Under the pieces are notes generated by a model. That model had not been told where the DNA came from. It saw only the letters and a program-made list of their open reading frames with translations, and searched no databases. 64,000 bases of DNA from Neoechinorhynchus agilis (taxonomy: Eukaryota; Acanthocephala), in NCBI GenBank assembly GCA_051530055.1, contig CM121341.1, positions 1,488,001-1,552,000 of the forward strand, given 5' to 3'. Within the stretch, counting starts at the first letter, position 1, and every line of letters begins with the position of its first letter. A program made the translations under genes and the position numbers. Shown one piece after another: positions 1 to 9,311 of the stretch.

Positions 1-1618
1 TCCAAATCTCATCCAGTAAAATTTTCCGAGCATCAACATTATCTCCATCTACTCCCAATAAATCTTCTTTTCTTTGCGATGAATGAGGATTGAAAATTAC
101 ACCTTTAATATCAACCGAACGTTTCATACTACTTTCTTGTGCCTTCTGGTAACAATCCAGAATCTTCACCACATTTTCAGGCTTTGAAGAATGTTCATTT
201 TCTGGGTCATTAGATTCATTTTCACAATCCACCTCTGTCACCAAATTTACAGTTTCGCTTAATTTATTATCTTCTAATTCGGTAAATGTTTCACCATTTT
301 CGGTCTCATCAGCATTTTTAGTTGTGCATTGAACAATCTTCACATCACTCGAGTGATCGCTCACTGTAGCTCCTAATACTTCCAATGCTTTTCGTGAAGT
401 TACTTCTTTTAAATTCAAACAATCGGTTATCGTCACGTCTATTGTCCCGTCCTCTAAGTACTCGTTCGTACTTTCTAACCTTAGTTCAAATATTCTATAC
501 GTTAAAGTAGGCCAAATCATCTCATTTTCCTTTATCAACAATTGAGTTTCCTGAGCTTCATCTTGAGGAACAGCTGCATCTTCGTTGCTTTTGTAATTAG
601 ACAAATAGTCGTCTGTGCATTTGATCATCAGAATATCTTCTTCGGATTGATCTTGAACGCCTTTCCCCGTATGAAATAGTTGAGTAGCCTTATCTAATTT
701 TGTACTCGTTTTATTAACAACTGCGCTTTTATTATCCTCTGGGTCCTGAGGTTTTATGAACGTTGTGTCACAAATACTTTTATTTCGGATCAAATGTTCG
801 TCCCCTGTGCTTATGCATTTCGCGGGGATTTCCAGTAGCATTTCACTTTGTCTCATATTTTTTAGGTCCATATTTATTTCATCTAGAATGTCCATTGTGG
901 ATTTATCATCGTAAAAGTAATTAGGCATTCGAACATCACGAACGAAAATCGGCTTCCTTGCGGATTTTTCTTTATGTACACGTTTCAAAGATTTATGGGT
1001 TTCGTGGTGCTTTTGTTTTACTTTGCGGTTTTCTCTTATATATACGATATCTTTGGCTCCTATAATGTCTTGTTCGACACTCACCGGCGGGATACTAACC
1101 ATTTCCCCCTCAAACGACATATTCGGTGTTTCATTGTAATTTAAAGCACTTAGAATATTTGCTATACCGTCCTTTAGTTCACTATTTACCTCATAATTGA
1201 AACATACATCTTCGCCATATAAAAGTTTTTTAGACTCACACCAACTAGCGCTCTCCATAAAGATAAAAGGTCCGTTAAAAATGCTTCCAGTGTACAGCCA
1301 AATTGGAATTTGATTGGACCTGTTTTCTTTTAATCCATCCGATACGTCTCCTGACATCATCAAAAGGAAAAACTTAAGAATTTTAACAGGTTCTTGTGTA
1401 AACGTTTGTTTCAAAACTCCCATAATACCGTTAGTTAATTCCGAAAACGTATAGGTATCCGCTCTTGACACAATCTCCGTATCCATCATAATGTCGTATA
1501 CTAATGCATATCCTGCTCCACTCATTTCATATAAATCTTTCAGTATTAACCCTAGTATTTTTCGATTTACAGACGACGAACGAGTATTTATATAAAGCTT
1601 TCTTTTAACTGCATCCAT
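1..1618 (-). CDS. Unknown protein, partial (539+ residues, runs off the window)
   Basis: An uninterrupted frame starts at an ATG at 1618 and stays open to base 1, so the C-terminus is outside the window. The first ~180 residues look globular and mixed hydrophobic/polar (MDAVKRKLYINTRSS at the start, then an aromatic stretch with IWLYTGSIFNGPF). The rest is acidic and Ser/Thr/Glu/Lys-rich with a basic patch near residues 205-230, as in a disordered nuclear or cytoskeletal protein. I see no signal peptide or membrane segment and do not recognise the family. It lies only 36 bp downstream of another minus-strand gene, and its ATG is 20 nt after a splice-acceptor-like AG. A downstream exon of that gene is unlikely, because splicing at this AG meets a TGA in the frame of this ATG before reaching it. 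Confidence 0.8.
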   Translation of the reverse strand, partial: MDAVKRKLYINTRSSSVNRKILGLILKDLYEMSGAGYALVYDIMMDTEIVSRADTYTFSELTNGIMGVLKQTFTQEPVKILKFFLLMMSGDVSDGLKENRSNQIPIWLYTGSIFNGPFIFMESASWCESKKLLYGEDVCFNYEVNSELKDGIANILSALNYNETPNMSFEGEMVSIPPVSVEQDIIGAKDIVYIRENRKVKQKHHETHKSLKRVHKEKSARKPIFVRDVRMPNYFYDDKSTMDILDEINMDLKNMRQSEMLLEIPAKCISTGDEHLIRNKSICDTTFIKPQDPEDNKSAVVNKTSTKLDKATQLFHTGKGVQDQSEEDILMIKCTDDYLSNYKSNEDAAVPQDEAQETQLLIKENEMIWPTLTYRIFELRLESTNEYLEDGTIDVTITDCLNLKEVTSRKALEVLGATVSDHSSDVKIVQCTTKNADETENGETFTELEDNKLSETVNLVTEVDCENESNDPENEHSSKPENVVKILDCYQKAQESSMKRSVDIKGVIFNPHSSQRKEDLLGVDGDNVDARKILLDEIW

Positions 1619-1654
1619 TATTCACATCCAACACTCTTCTGCAAAAGATAAACC
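1619..1654 (-). promoter_or_regulatory. 36-bp intercistronic gap with 3' splice-site-like signal
   Basis: On the minus strand the gap between the upstream stop and the downstream ATG contains TTTATCTTTTGCAG, a good polypyrimidine-AG acceptor, ending 20 nt before the ATG at 1618. No separate promoter fits in 36 bp. A spliced-leader trans-splicing acceptor inside an operon is the simplest reading. A cis-acceptor for a 5'-UTR intron is the alternative. Confidence 0.45.
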
Positions 1655-2317
1655 CTACAAAAGAGCATGTTGATTCTGTGGTATGGATGTCACCGTTTTG
1701 AGAACAATGTTTATATCGATAAATTCCTCAATGTTTAAAGGGGGATGCAATTTTGAAAACACATAACTGCAATACAAATCAAGATTTATCTCTATTCCAT
1801 TTAATATTTTATCCAAAAGGGATTCAGGCGGATATGCGGTTGACATCGCTTTTATAGTTGAAGTCAGAAACTCGGTTGTTTTCGGAATGTCATATTGTTT
1901 TGAGATATTGCTATTAGCACGAACCTTATTCGTCCAATCTCGAATGAGGGAAGCGTAGAGGTTTTGAGCATGCAGTGATTTTCGCGAGGTTAAATCGTCT
2001 TTATACATCAAATCTATGTCGTTTTCGGTTGTACTATAAAAACTTGATGTCCTCATTGACGATCGGAATTTGTCAGTGATCCATGGGAAAATCTCCGATT
2101 CTTGGATTGTACCACGGTTTTTTCCCGACGTCCGTATAACTTCAGAATATTGGACAGATGCTCTCGGAAAGGTGCTTGAGCGACGCACGAAGCTGTTCCG
2201 CAATGGAAACGATGCAGCCTTTTGATCAAGACTTTTGGTTAATTTACATCTCTCCAATTGCAGGAAATCAAAAATCAAACGCTGACAAATTGGACCCAAA
2301 TCATAAGTTAAATCCAT
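1655..2317 (-). CDS. Unknown protein of 220 residues
   Basis: A complete ATG-to-stop frame. The N-terminus (MDLTYDLGPICQRLIFDFLQ) looks amphipathic, the middle is Ser/Thr/Arg-rich (residues 35-110), and the last ~90 residues are more ordered with predicted helices (SLLDKILNGIEINLDLYCSY). No signal peptide, membrane span or known motif is visible. It is the upstream member of a closely packed head-to-tail pair. Its start faces the small plus-strand frame at 2447 across about 130 bp, so a shared bidirectional promoter is possible. The length and the matching strand of its neighbour support a real gene; function is unknown. Confidence 0.7.
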   Translation of the reverse strand: MDLTYDLGPICQRLIFDFLQLERCKLTKSLDQKAASFPLRNSFVRRSSTFPRASVQYSEVIRTSGKNRGTIQESEIFPWITDKFRSSMRTSSFYSTTENDIDLMYKDDLTSRKSLHAQNLYASLIRDWTNKVRANSNISKQYDIPKTTEFLTSTIKAMSTAYPPESLLDKILNGIEINLDLYCSYVFSKLHPPLNIEEFIDINIVLKTVTSIPQNQHALL

Positions 2318-2446
2318 CGACTTTCCTCGTTTTGACGCGTTTTTTATTCTAAAACAAAAATACGCTTACATTCTTAATAGTTTTTATAAATAACAGCAAT
2401 AAAGGAAAATTGCGGTTGAAATTACGAACTTGACCAAATATTTGTC

Positions 2447-2701
2447 ATGATTTGCTGGCGCAAGGAGGGAAAAGTTAAAGATGTTGAGGTTTTAGAAAAC
2501 TTTTTTCAAGAAGGATTTAACGGACATATCGCGGAAAGATTTTTGAATTATTTGAGTAGGATGGTATCCTTAAACCCTTTTATTCTGAATACTTTGACGG
2601 ACTTCTGTCTAATCTATTGGACGGACGGCATAATTTCGATGTTAAATCTTTATATACATCTATGTATTCTAATAAATTTAGAGCTAAAATCCTTTAGATA
2701 A
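2447..2701 (+). CDS. Possible small gene or first exon (84 residues)
   Basis: The ATG frame begins with a polar helix-like stretch (KVKDVEVLENFFQEGFNGHI) and becomes hydrophobic at the C-terminus. It is divergent from the gene at 1655-2317. A GT donor-like ATG|GTATCC near 2561 means it may be only a first exon. I cannot assign a function, and the frame may be chance. Confidence 0.3.
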   Translation: MICWRKEGKVKDVEVLENFFQEGFNGHIAERFLNYLSRMVSLNPFILNTLTDFCLIYWTDGIISMLNLYIHLCILINLELKSFR

Positions 2702-2822
2702 GTAATTCTTAGGTTAAAAATTCTACACTTTATCCTAACTTACATTTCAGTTGTCAGTTCCTCGAAGTCATATTCTTCACTTCTCGACTCCTGACTAAAA
2801 GCAAAGGATGAAATATCACTTT

Positions 2823-3719
2823 CTAATTCACTAGAAACTGAAGTGCAATATTAAGAAGAAGATAGTGAACAATGAGAGCGATACCTTCTAGGAGACCAAT
2901 GATATTGTGGGACAAATTGGATGAAACTTCGTCAATTCGGAATTGCCAATCAGGGGGTAAACTATTGACTTCTATAGGACGATTTATAGTATGCCCTGTT
3001 ATATTTGTGTAAATTCCTTCTAGGCAATCCATAATCCCTAGAACTCCAACGCCAATCGTCGAAATTGATCTCCCCAATCGATTGATTTGTTCGAAGTTAG
3101 CCAAAACTATTTTAAAGATTCGAAGGATGTTGCACAAATGATGCTTTTGAATATCGAAGACTTTATTCATTTCTTTGCGTTTTTGGTTCAATGAATGAAC
3201 AGTGCATAAAAGATCCAATAGATCCATTGCCAAAAAGCAGCACCAATATGTCACATCCATCAAATTGTAATCATTGCAGAATTGTGTCTAAACGTATAAA
3301 AAATTGCTAGATCAATTGCAAACCAAACAACGATCGATAAACTTTTATAATTTCTTTATCAAGGTTGAAGAGCGCTATTGCGTCTCGCATCCACACGTTG
3401 TAGAGCTGATTGATCGATGGCAGAAAAGTTCGGACTATGTGACCATCGAAACCAGATATTTTATCAATCACGTTTATTATTTTCACAACTACTGATTTGC
3501 CAGAATATTGGCTACTTTTATGAGTGATCGAAGCGATAACCAACGAAGAACCTGCTTCAATATTCACAGCACTTAAGATTCTATTTAAGCGCTCTACCGA
3601 CGCAATTCCAATATCAATCTAATAAAATTAGATTTATTGAAGGTAACGATTATATTCTGTACCTGAATTGGACAAGGATTCATTCTGAATATCTCCCCAG
3701 TCATTGTTAATCTATTCAT
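2823..3719 (-). CDS. Three-exon protein, 265 residues; weak PEX11-like membrane protein
   Basis: I read exons 3719-3663, 3618-3343 and 3287-2823, separated by GT-AG introns of 44 bp (3619-3662) and 55 bp (3288-3342), both in phase 0. The joined frame is open with one stop at the end. The middle holds VIDKISGFDGHIVRTFLPSI, which loosely resembles the N-terminal PEX11 motif (GRDK..R..QY). The third exon begins with YWCCFLAMDLLDLLCTV, like the Trp-containing helix near the C-terminus of PEX11-gamma, and the C-terminus ends in a hydrophobic helix. If correct, this would be a peroxisome-elongation protein, but the match is weak and another small membrane protein is possible. The exon structure is more secure than the name. 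Confidence 0.5.
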
Positions 3720-4118
3720 GCGCTTAAAGGCAACTAAATAACTACTTAGAGTGGTTGTATTCGTGGTTACTATAGTTACTAACCAGGTTAGTCTTTTAGC
3801 AAAGAACCCTTTTTGGTTTTTGAATCTTAAAGAAAGTGGTTCGCGCTTAATTAAAAAGTACTCAAACTGTCAATTTGATAAGCTCTAAATATGTTTTAGT
3901 CCTTTTCAAGTTTTCGTTGTTCTTACTATTTCCGAAACGGAAACGATTCCAGTACAATACATTCAATTAAATAGCACAATTAGCTTAAATTTCTATATTT
4001 TCTTCGCTTTTTTGATTATGCCTATCAATTGAGTTGTTGACTTCTCAAAAGTGAATCGCTATATGCAACGAATTATGGTACATACACACATTCTTATTAA
4101 TAAGCTCAACCTAATATT

Positions 4119-6260
4119 TTAATCCGTCCCTTTTGAATCCGCCGGAGTTCTCATAGCCACACGATTGCCACGTCGCGCCCTCCTCACAATTGAACTTCGA
4201 GTGAAAATCTTTACAAGAATAGCAGAAACGAGAAACGCGGCAAAAACAGAAATCATGAACACCGTCCAGTTCTTCTTTATTGGATCCAATTTCTTGCTCA
4301 CAACATCTCTAAGTTTATCAAAAGCTCTAACGTGATCCATTATACGACACATTTGAAAAATATCACAAAATCCGCCACCACTCGCACAAGCGGATCCAGT
4401 TCTCATGACAAATCCCTGAGTGCAGTTTATTGGTGACTTTTGACAGTGACTCATAGATTCTTTGAAATCAAAAGAGTCAATACATCGATTGTCCACAATA
4501 CAATGAACATGGCATAGGGCAAGCCTCTCGGATATGCTAGCAGTTCGGATGTTGATTGAGTCGGGAGAACAAGGTTCCAGACCGAAATGGGCGCACAGTG
4601 AACCAATGCATTGGCCATTAACGCACGTCGCTGTGTCCCCGGCACACAATGTTCCACTGGCAACCTTATTTTCCGTTCGTTGTTGACATTTTGATGAATT
4701 CCCTTGACAGAATCCGTCTTTTCGGCACTCATCCGTCTGCTTTTCACATATCTCGTTTTTCTCGAAAAAATTGCATGTTTTTGATGAGCAACATGGACCC
4801 ATCGATGGACTGCACACGGCATTATCCTTCAAAGTGCATCTCTTTGCTATAACTGGATAATCGGCTGGATAGCAACATTTATCGAAACGTTCATTACATT
4901 GGTCTTCAAAGCCACAGTCGCAAACTTCATTTTTATCGATAATTCTGTTCCCGCAGTATCCATCAGCAGCCGTAACCAAACAATTCAATTCGTTCTTCAT
5001 AACTCGATCCATCATAAGCGAAATGTGCTCGAGGCTACATGGAGATAACCTTCGATTATTAAGCAGATATCCAACTGAAGATTGTGGGTGCATGAGATAT
5101 TTTCCTTTAGGTCCATCAGGAGAACATATTGCGATTTCAGGGTCGTGTGGGGCTCCTAGGTTATGGCCGACTTCATGCGCAAATGTGCTGATTGCCGTCA
5201 CTTGCGAAACTCTACGATTTTGACTTATTATACAATCAAATGTCTTTAAATTTAAGCAGACTATCAAAGGCAATTGAAAGTTTAAGGTGACGACGCCGGT
5301 ATTTGATGAAGTGCCCTTCATCCGTCCTCCACATATTCCACCCAATCTATCTTTTTCCGACATGTAAGCCAACCCAAGTGTTCCCTCAAACTCTCGAGCC
5401 GTGAACGTATAAGCGAGGCAATAATCAGAGAAATCACCGCGCGTATGAGCACTAAGAAATCCCATAATGTCCATATTCGTCTGACAAAGCAGTTTTTCGG
5501 GATCTTTCTGAAGTGCTTCAGGAGAAATATCTTCACAGTCTTTGGGTTCCATTATTCTAAGACGCTTGATTCGAAAATTGAGTCCTTTGTAAATCCCTCT
5601 GCTGGTACGAAATTCGACATCCTTATAAATGACGTTCAATTCATTTACCATAATTTCAAAAGAGGCTATAATATTGGTGATCGTTGCACCATGATCTTTG
5701 TGTCCGTTGGTGTTATAAATAAGATTGTAGTATTCAACGTCGGATCGGATAAATAAATTGCATGTTGAACGGTTGCCTGGAAAAGGAATATAGTTTAGAA
5801 TCCTTCTTTTAAATCGAGGACGAGGATCGGTGTAGTTCGCCGATAGTCCACATGTCTTGTTGCCAATTGCATCTTTGTGAACTTCCTCGCTATATGCAAT
5901 GGTTCCTTTATCCGTAAGGCCAACTAAGGTTGATGATTCGACAAAGAAACTAAAAGTATCGTTCAGATGTATTATTCCTTCAAAATGTCCGACAAATGCG
6001 TCTATGAAACCGTTGACTATAGATTTATCGTAGTCTCGAACAATTCCGTTTTTGAGGATCACGACTCGGCCAGTAGTTATGATCTGTGAAAATATAACAA
6101 AATGATTTGATCCAAACTTGATATCGATTTCGACATGATCGGTCTGATATACAATTCGCTCGGTCACTTTGTCATAGGAGCGGATGTTTTGATTGATTAA
6201 GTGTTCGCGATAAGGGGAAACTAGAGTAAATAAGAGAGTTGCGATATTAAATAGAAGCAT
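4119..6260 (-). CDS. ADAM10-like membrane metalloprotease, copy 1 (713 residues, no intron)
   Basis: A zinc metalloprotease of the ADAM10/Kuzbanian/SUP-17 type, which sheds membrane-protein ectodomains such as Notch at the cell surface. Visible in order: signal peptide (1-20), prodomain with a possible Cys-switch (TCGL, ~136) and a furin-like site RFKRR (149-153), and a catalytic domain with HEVGHNLGAPHD (362-373) and Met-turn YLMHP. Then come the disintegrin domain from CGNRIIDKNEVCDCG (~436), a cysteine-rich domain with CHVHC, a membrane helix (~664-686) and a short basic tail. There is no EGF module, as in ADAM10. The whole protein is one frame. Just before the zinc site it is ~20 residues longer than ADAM10, in the region where copies 2 and 3 have a small intron. 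Copy 1 is clearly older than the split between copies 2 and 3. Confidence 0.93.
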   Translation of the reverse strand: MLLFNIATLLFTLVSPYREHLINQNIRSYDKVTERIVYQTDHVEIDIKFGSNHFVIFSQIITTGRVVILKNGIVRDYDKSIVNGFIDAFVGHFEGIIHLNDTFSFFVESSTLVGLTDKGTIAYSEEVHKDAIGNKTCGLSANYTDPRPRFKRRILNYIPFPGNRSTCNLFIRSDVEYYNLIYNTNGHKDHGATITNIIASFEIMVNELNVIYKDVEFRTSRGIYKGLNFRIKRLRIMEPKDCEDISPEALQKDPEKLLCQTNMDIMGFLSAHTRGDFSDYCLAYTFTAREFEGTLGLAYMSEKDRLGGICGGRMKGTSSNTGVVTLNFQLPLIVCLNLKTFDCIISQNRRVSQVTAISTFAHEVGHNLGAPHDPEIAICSPDGPKGKYLMHPQSSVGYLLNNRRLSPCSLEHISLMMDRVMKNELNCLVTAADGYCGNRIIDKNEVCDCGFEDQCNERFDKCCYPADYPVIAKRCTLKDNAVCSPSMGPCCSSKTCNFFEKNEICEKQTDECRKDGFCQGNSSKCQQRTENKVASGTLCAGDTATCVNGQCIGSLCAHFGLEPCSPDSINIRTASISERLALCHVHCIVDNRCIDSFDFKESMSHCQKSPINCTQGFVMRTGSACASGGGFCDIFQMCRIMDHVRAFDKLRDVVSKKLDPIKKNWTVFMISVFAAFLVSAILVKIFTRSSIVRRARRGNRVAMRTPADSKGTD

Positions 6261-7297
6261 CGATATTTTTAGAGGATATCACCGATCCGACAAAGCGAAG
6301 ATTTTCAATTCCTCTGATTTTTGTTGAGCTTCTTAGTAAAACCATGGCAACGATCTATCTCATGATGCCAGGTTCGACTGATCATCCATGGAGTAATTGG
6401 AGTAACAATGCTATCTATATGTGTGTGATCCATATCGTAGATGTATCCGACATTACTTGTATCTAGACTTCTTCACTCACTTATGATAAATAAAGACTCA
6501 TTGTAAATTGAAGAACCATTAAACAAAACGTGATTACTTCCTGTTTCATTCAATGCCATACAATCAGCTGTGTCCTTACTTGTGATTGCTATGAATAGAT
6601 GATTACGCGAAAAATGAGAAGTAAGCATTAATGCATTATCCGTTGGTCTAATCTGAAATTTCTTTGGTGAAATCCGACAATCAATTATCCGGCTTGCTTA
6701 TCACTTTGATGCAAACTTGTGGCATATAATAATCCGGACATTAAGATCAAATGAAAGATCTGAGTATTTCATTTTAATATCTTTTAAATAATAAGTACCT
6801 CTTGACTACACATTAATGAGTTATTGTTCGCGTTAAGTATCACTAATTTCAAAAAAAAACAACTTAATAATAATCATTTTCTCGAAGAATTACACTTTTT
6901 TCGAGCTAATTTGCAAAAGGCTGTACGATTATTCGACTGTCTTGTACTAAGTTGATAAATGTCCAGAAGCTATGAAACGCATCATTTTGGCCCGAATATT
7001 TTACAGAATTTCTCCTCTACGAATCTCAGGTGTTTTAAGGGCGCATTTAACGATACTCGTCGAGTTGGACAACTAGACTGCAGTTAGATTAAAAAAAACC
7101 AGTACCATAATTGAAGCCATTTTTTGACATTGTCTGTCTAAAGTCACACATCATACGCATAAAATTTAAATATTCGCCGGCCAATTATGGCAATAAGACA
7201 AACGAATTTCGCGACGAAATTCTTAAATAGCGACCCATAGGTTAAAAACAATCGAAACAGTTTATGATTCCAGAATAAATAGAATTCATTTAATTTT
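6261..7297. other. Intergenic, AT-rich
   Basis: This upstream region of ADAM10-like copy 1 has no convincing gene. A 38-codon plus-strand frame starting at 6343 has no supporting feature. The promoter of copy 1 should lie here, but no clear TATA or initiator stands out. Confidence 0.5.
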
Positions 7298-7639
7298 TCA
7301 AACCGTACACAATGTCCAGGAAATGACCAAAAAACCGGTTATTGTGATTTTCATAGTTTTAGTGAATAAGTCCAAAAATATACCGTGATTGTGTGGTACT
7401 ATCGAACCTTTTTTATGTTCAGATGCAAAAATTGTTCCGTGTATTCCTTTCTGCAATGAGACAACTCGCAGCAAAGAAACTTCAAAGTCTGTCAAGGAGT
7501 GTAAAGTTCGCAAAACGATCAAAGTGTTTATGAACTGTCTTTTATTCCAAATACGACTAAAATGATAGGGCTTTGAATAAACTTTATGAGAAAAAAGACA
7601 CAATGAATCTAAAGCTCCATTGCCTTTTAAGTGCAGCAA
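7298..7639 (-). CDS. Doubtful frame of 113 residues
   Basis: An open frame with mixed composition (RVVSLQKGIHGTIFASEHKK near the middle) and a hydrophobic C-terminus. No signal peptide, known motif or splice signals support it. It is longer than expected by chance in such AT-rich DNA, which is its only support. Confidence 0.22.
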   Translation of the reverse strand: MLHLKGNGALDSLCLFSHKVYSKPYHFSRIWNKRQFINTLIVLRTLHSLTDFEVSLLRVVSLQKGIHGTIFASEHKKGSIVPHNHGIFLDLFTKTMKITITGFLVISWTLCTV

Positions 7640-8148
7640 GACAAATCTTAATCAATATTTTATGAAATTTAAGACCTTTGAAAGGACAGAAAGACTAAAA
7701 GTAGCTTCAATTGGAATGAAAGATTAACACTATCTTCTTGAATGTTTACTCTTTTTCGCTAAAATGATCATCGTTCGTACTTTGTAATCTTGTTCAAGAA
7801 ATGGGAACATACCTATAATAATGGAGTAGTTCATCACTCTCGTCGGCGTACTATTAATTTAATTGCTGGATAATGTTATTAATAAAATTTTCAAATAAAA
7901 GCAAAAACGAATGCAAACAAAATTGGATTGTTGACACATTTAAGAATAAAGGAAATCTGCATTTTTGTACTCCCAATATTCATTTCTAGCGTCCATGAAA
8001 AGCATTGTAAAAGCGTTATTAATGGATTGTTTTGTTGAAGGCCATGAGTTTACATTATTGTAGAATGTAACAAAATTTTGACTGTTGATTGCAACAATTT
8101 GACCAATTTATTTATTATTTATTTAGCCCTTTAATCTGATTATACAGT

Positions 8149-8379
8149 TCACCTCGAAAAAGGAGTATCCGGTGGTCCCCATCTTGTCAAACTGGTTCTC
8201 CGAGTATTCGAAATTTCCTTTTCTTCCCTTAGATTCTGTGTTGTTCTTGTTACTACGTATTTTACCTTGTCGTCGAAGGGATGCTCAATCCTAATTTCAT
8301 TTATAACTTCAACGTTTTCATTAAAGTGAACTCGCTTCGCTCCTTTATTAAGGGATCCTGGGTGCACTGGTTGTTGCAT
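8149..8379 (-). CDS. Small charged protein with RVxF-type motif (76 residues)
   Basis: A complete ATG-to-stop frame with hydrophilic, codon-like composition. Near the N-terminus is KRVHFNENVEVI. RVHF fits the RVxF docking motif of protein phosphatase 1 partners, and an acidic/hydrophobic strand follows it as in several such regulators. No signal peptide or membrane segment is seen. It stands alone between the divergent ADAM10-like copies 1 and 2. A PP1-binding role is inference from one short motif. It could also be one exon of a larger gene. Confidence 0.45.
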   Translation of the reverse strand: MQQPVHPGSLNKGAKRVHFNENVEVINEIRIEHPFDDKVKYVVTRTTQNLREEKEISNTRRTSLTRWGPPDTPFSR

Positions 8380-9311
8380 TAGGATTATCCGTTCGGTATA
8401 AACAACGCGGTCTCGCTAAAGTAATTCAACTTTAAGTGAGCTCTTGCGACAATGCAACAGTTACCATGGAAATTGAACTAAGACCCACGATTTATTTATG
8501 CTCACTGTTAGATTGCAGTGTCACAATTCCTTGAGACTTTTTAAAAGTTATTCACCAAAAAATAAGTATTCATTGCGAATTTCTCGACAAAAGTTCACAA
8601 TAAGTGTTTCTTCTAAGAACACCAATTGGGATGCCCTTTAAGATTTAAAACCCCAATTCATTTCATAAAACAAATAAAGGGAAAATAAATGTAAGCATTT
8701 ATCGCTTTTAAATTGATAGTTTTTAAAAAAATCGCTGATAATTTTAGGTTCGTATAACAACCAGACTAAAATGTAAGAAGAGCTAATTAGCCGATCGATA
8801 AATAGCGAAAAATGCATTTAGAGAAGCTCAATATTGTCGTTTCATTTCGTTGTTAAAGATAGTTCGAAGTTTGAGCCGTAAACGAAATTTTCGAAGGAAA
8901 ATGAAATCATTAAACAAATTCAAAAATTTGGTACAAAATTAACTATTCTCTTGATTGGCAAAATGACTTATTGTAATTTAGAAAACACGAATTACCTTAG
9001 TCTCAAAAAAAGAAAATGTTTGCATCCTACGACACTTAACCTTTGAATGCATTTATCAGTCTTTTCAAGGTCTATTTAAGCATAAAGCGTGGCACGAGAA
9101 AATATTTCAATTGTAAATAAATTTTACAATCTAAAATAAGTTTCATTTGTTTTTCATTTAGCGTTTCTCTAAGATCCAATACTAAAATTTTGAATTTCCT
9201 TAGTGAATTAATACTATTTAATGTAGGTGTTCTGCTGTCTAATATGCATTCACCACGAGGTGGGGCAAAACGAATGAAAAATTTTAATTGATCAATATTG
9301 ATCTAGTTACC
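8380..9311. other. Intergenic upstream of ADAM10-like copy 2
   Basis: AT-rich sequence with no supported gene. It separates the 76-residue gene from copy 2 and should contain the copy 2 promoter. It does not resemble the sequence upstream of copy 3, so the similarity between copies 2 and 3 does not reach the promoters. Confidence 0.5.

Noticed and set aside
4451-4822. Minus-strand 123-codon frame within ADAM10-like copy 1, and plus-strand frames at 4649 and 5023
   Set aside because: Out-of-frame or antisense shadows of the Cys-rich and catalytic coding sequence.
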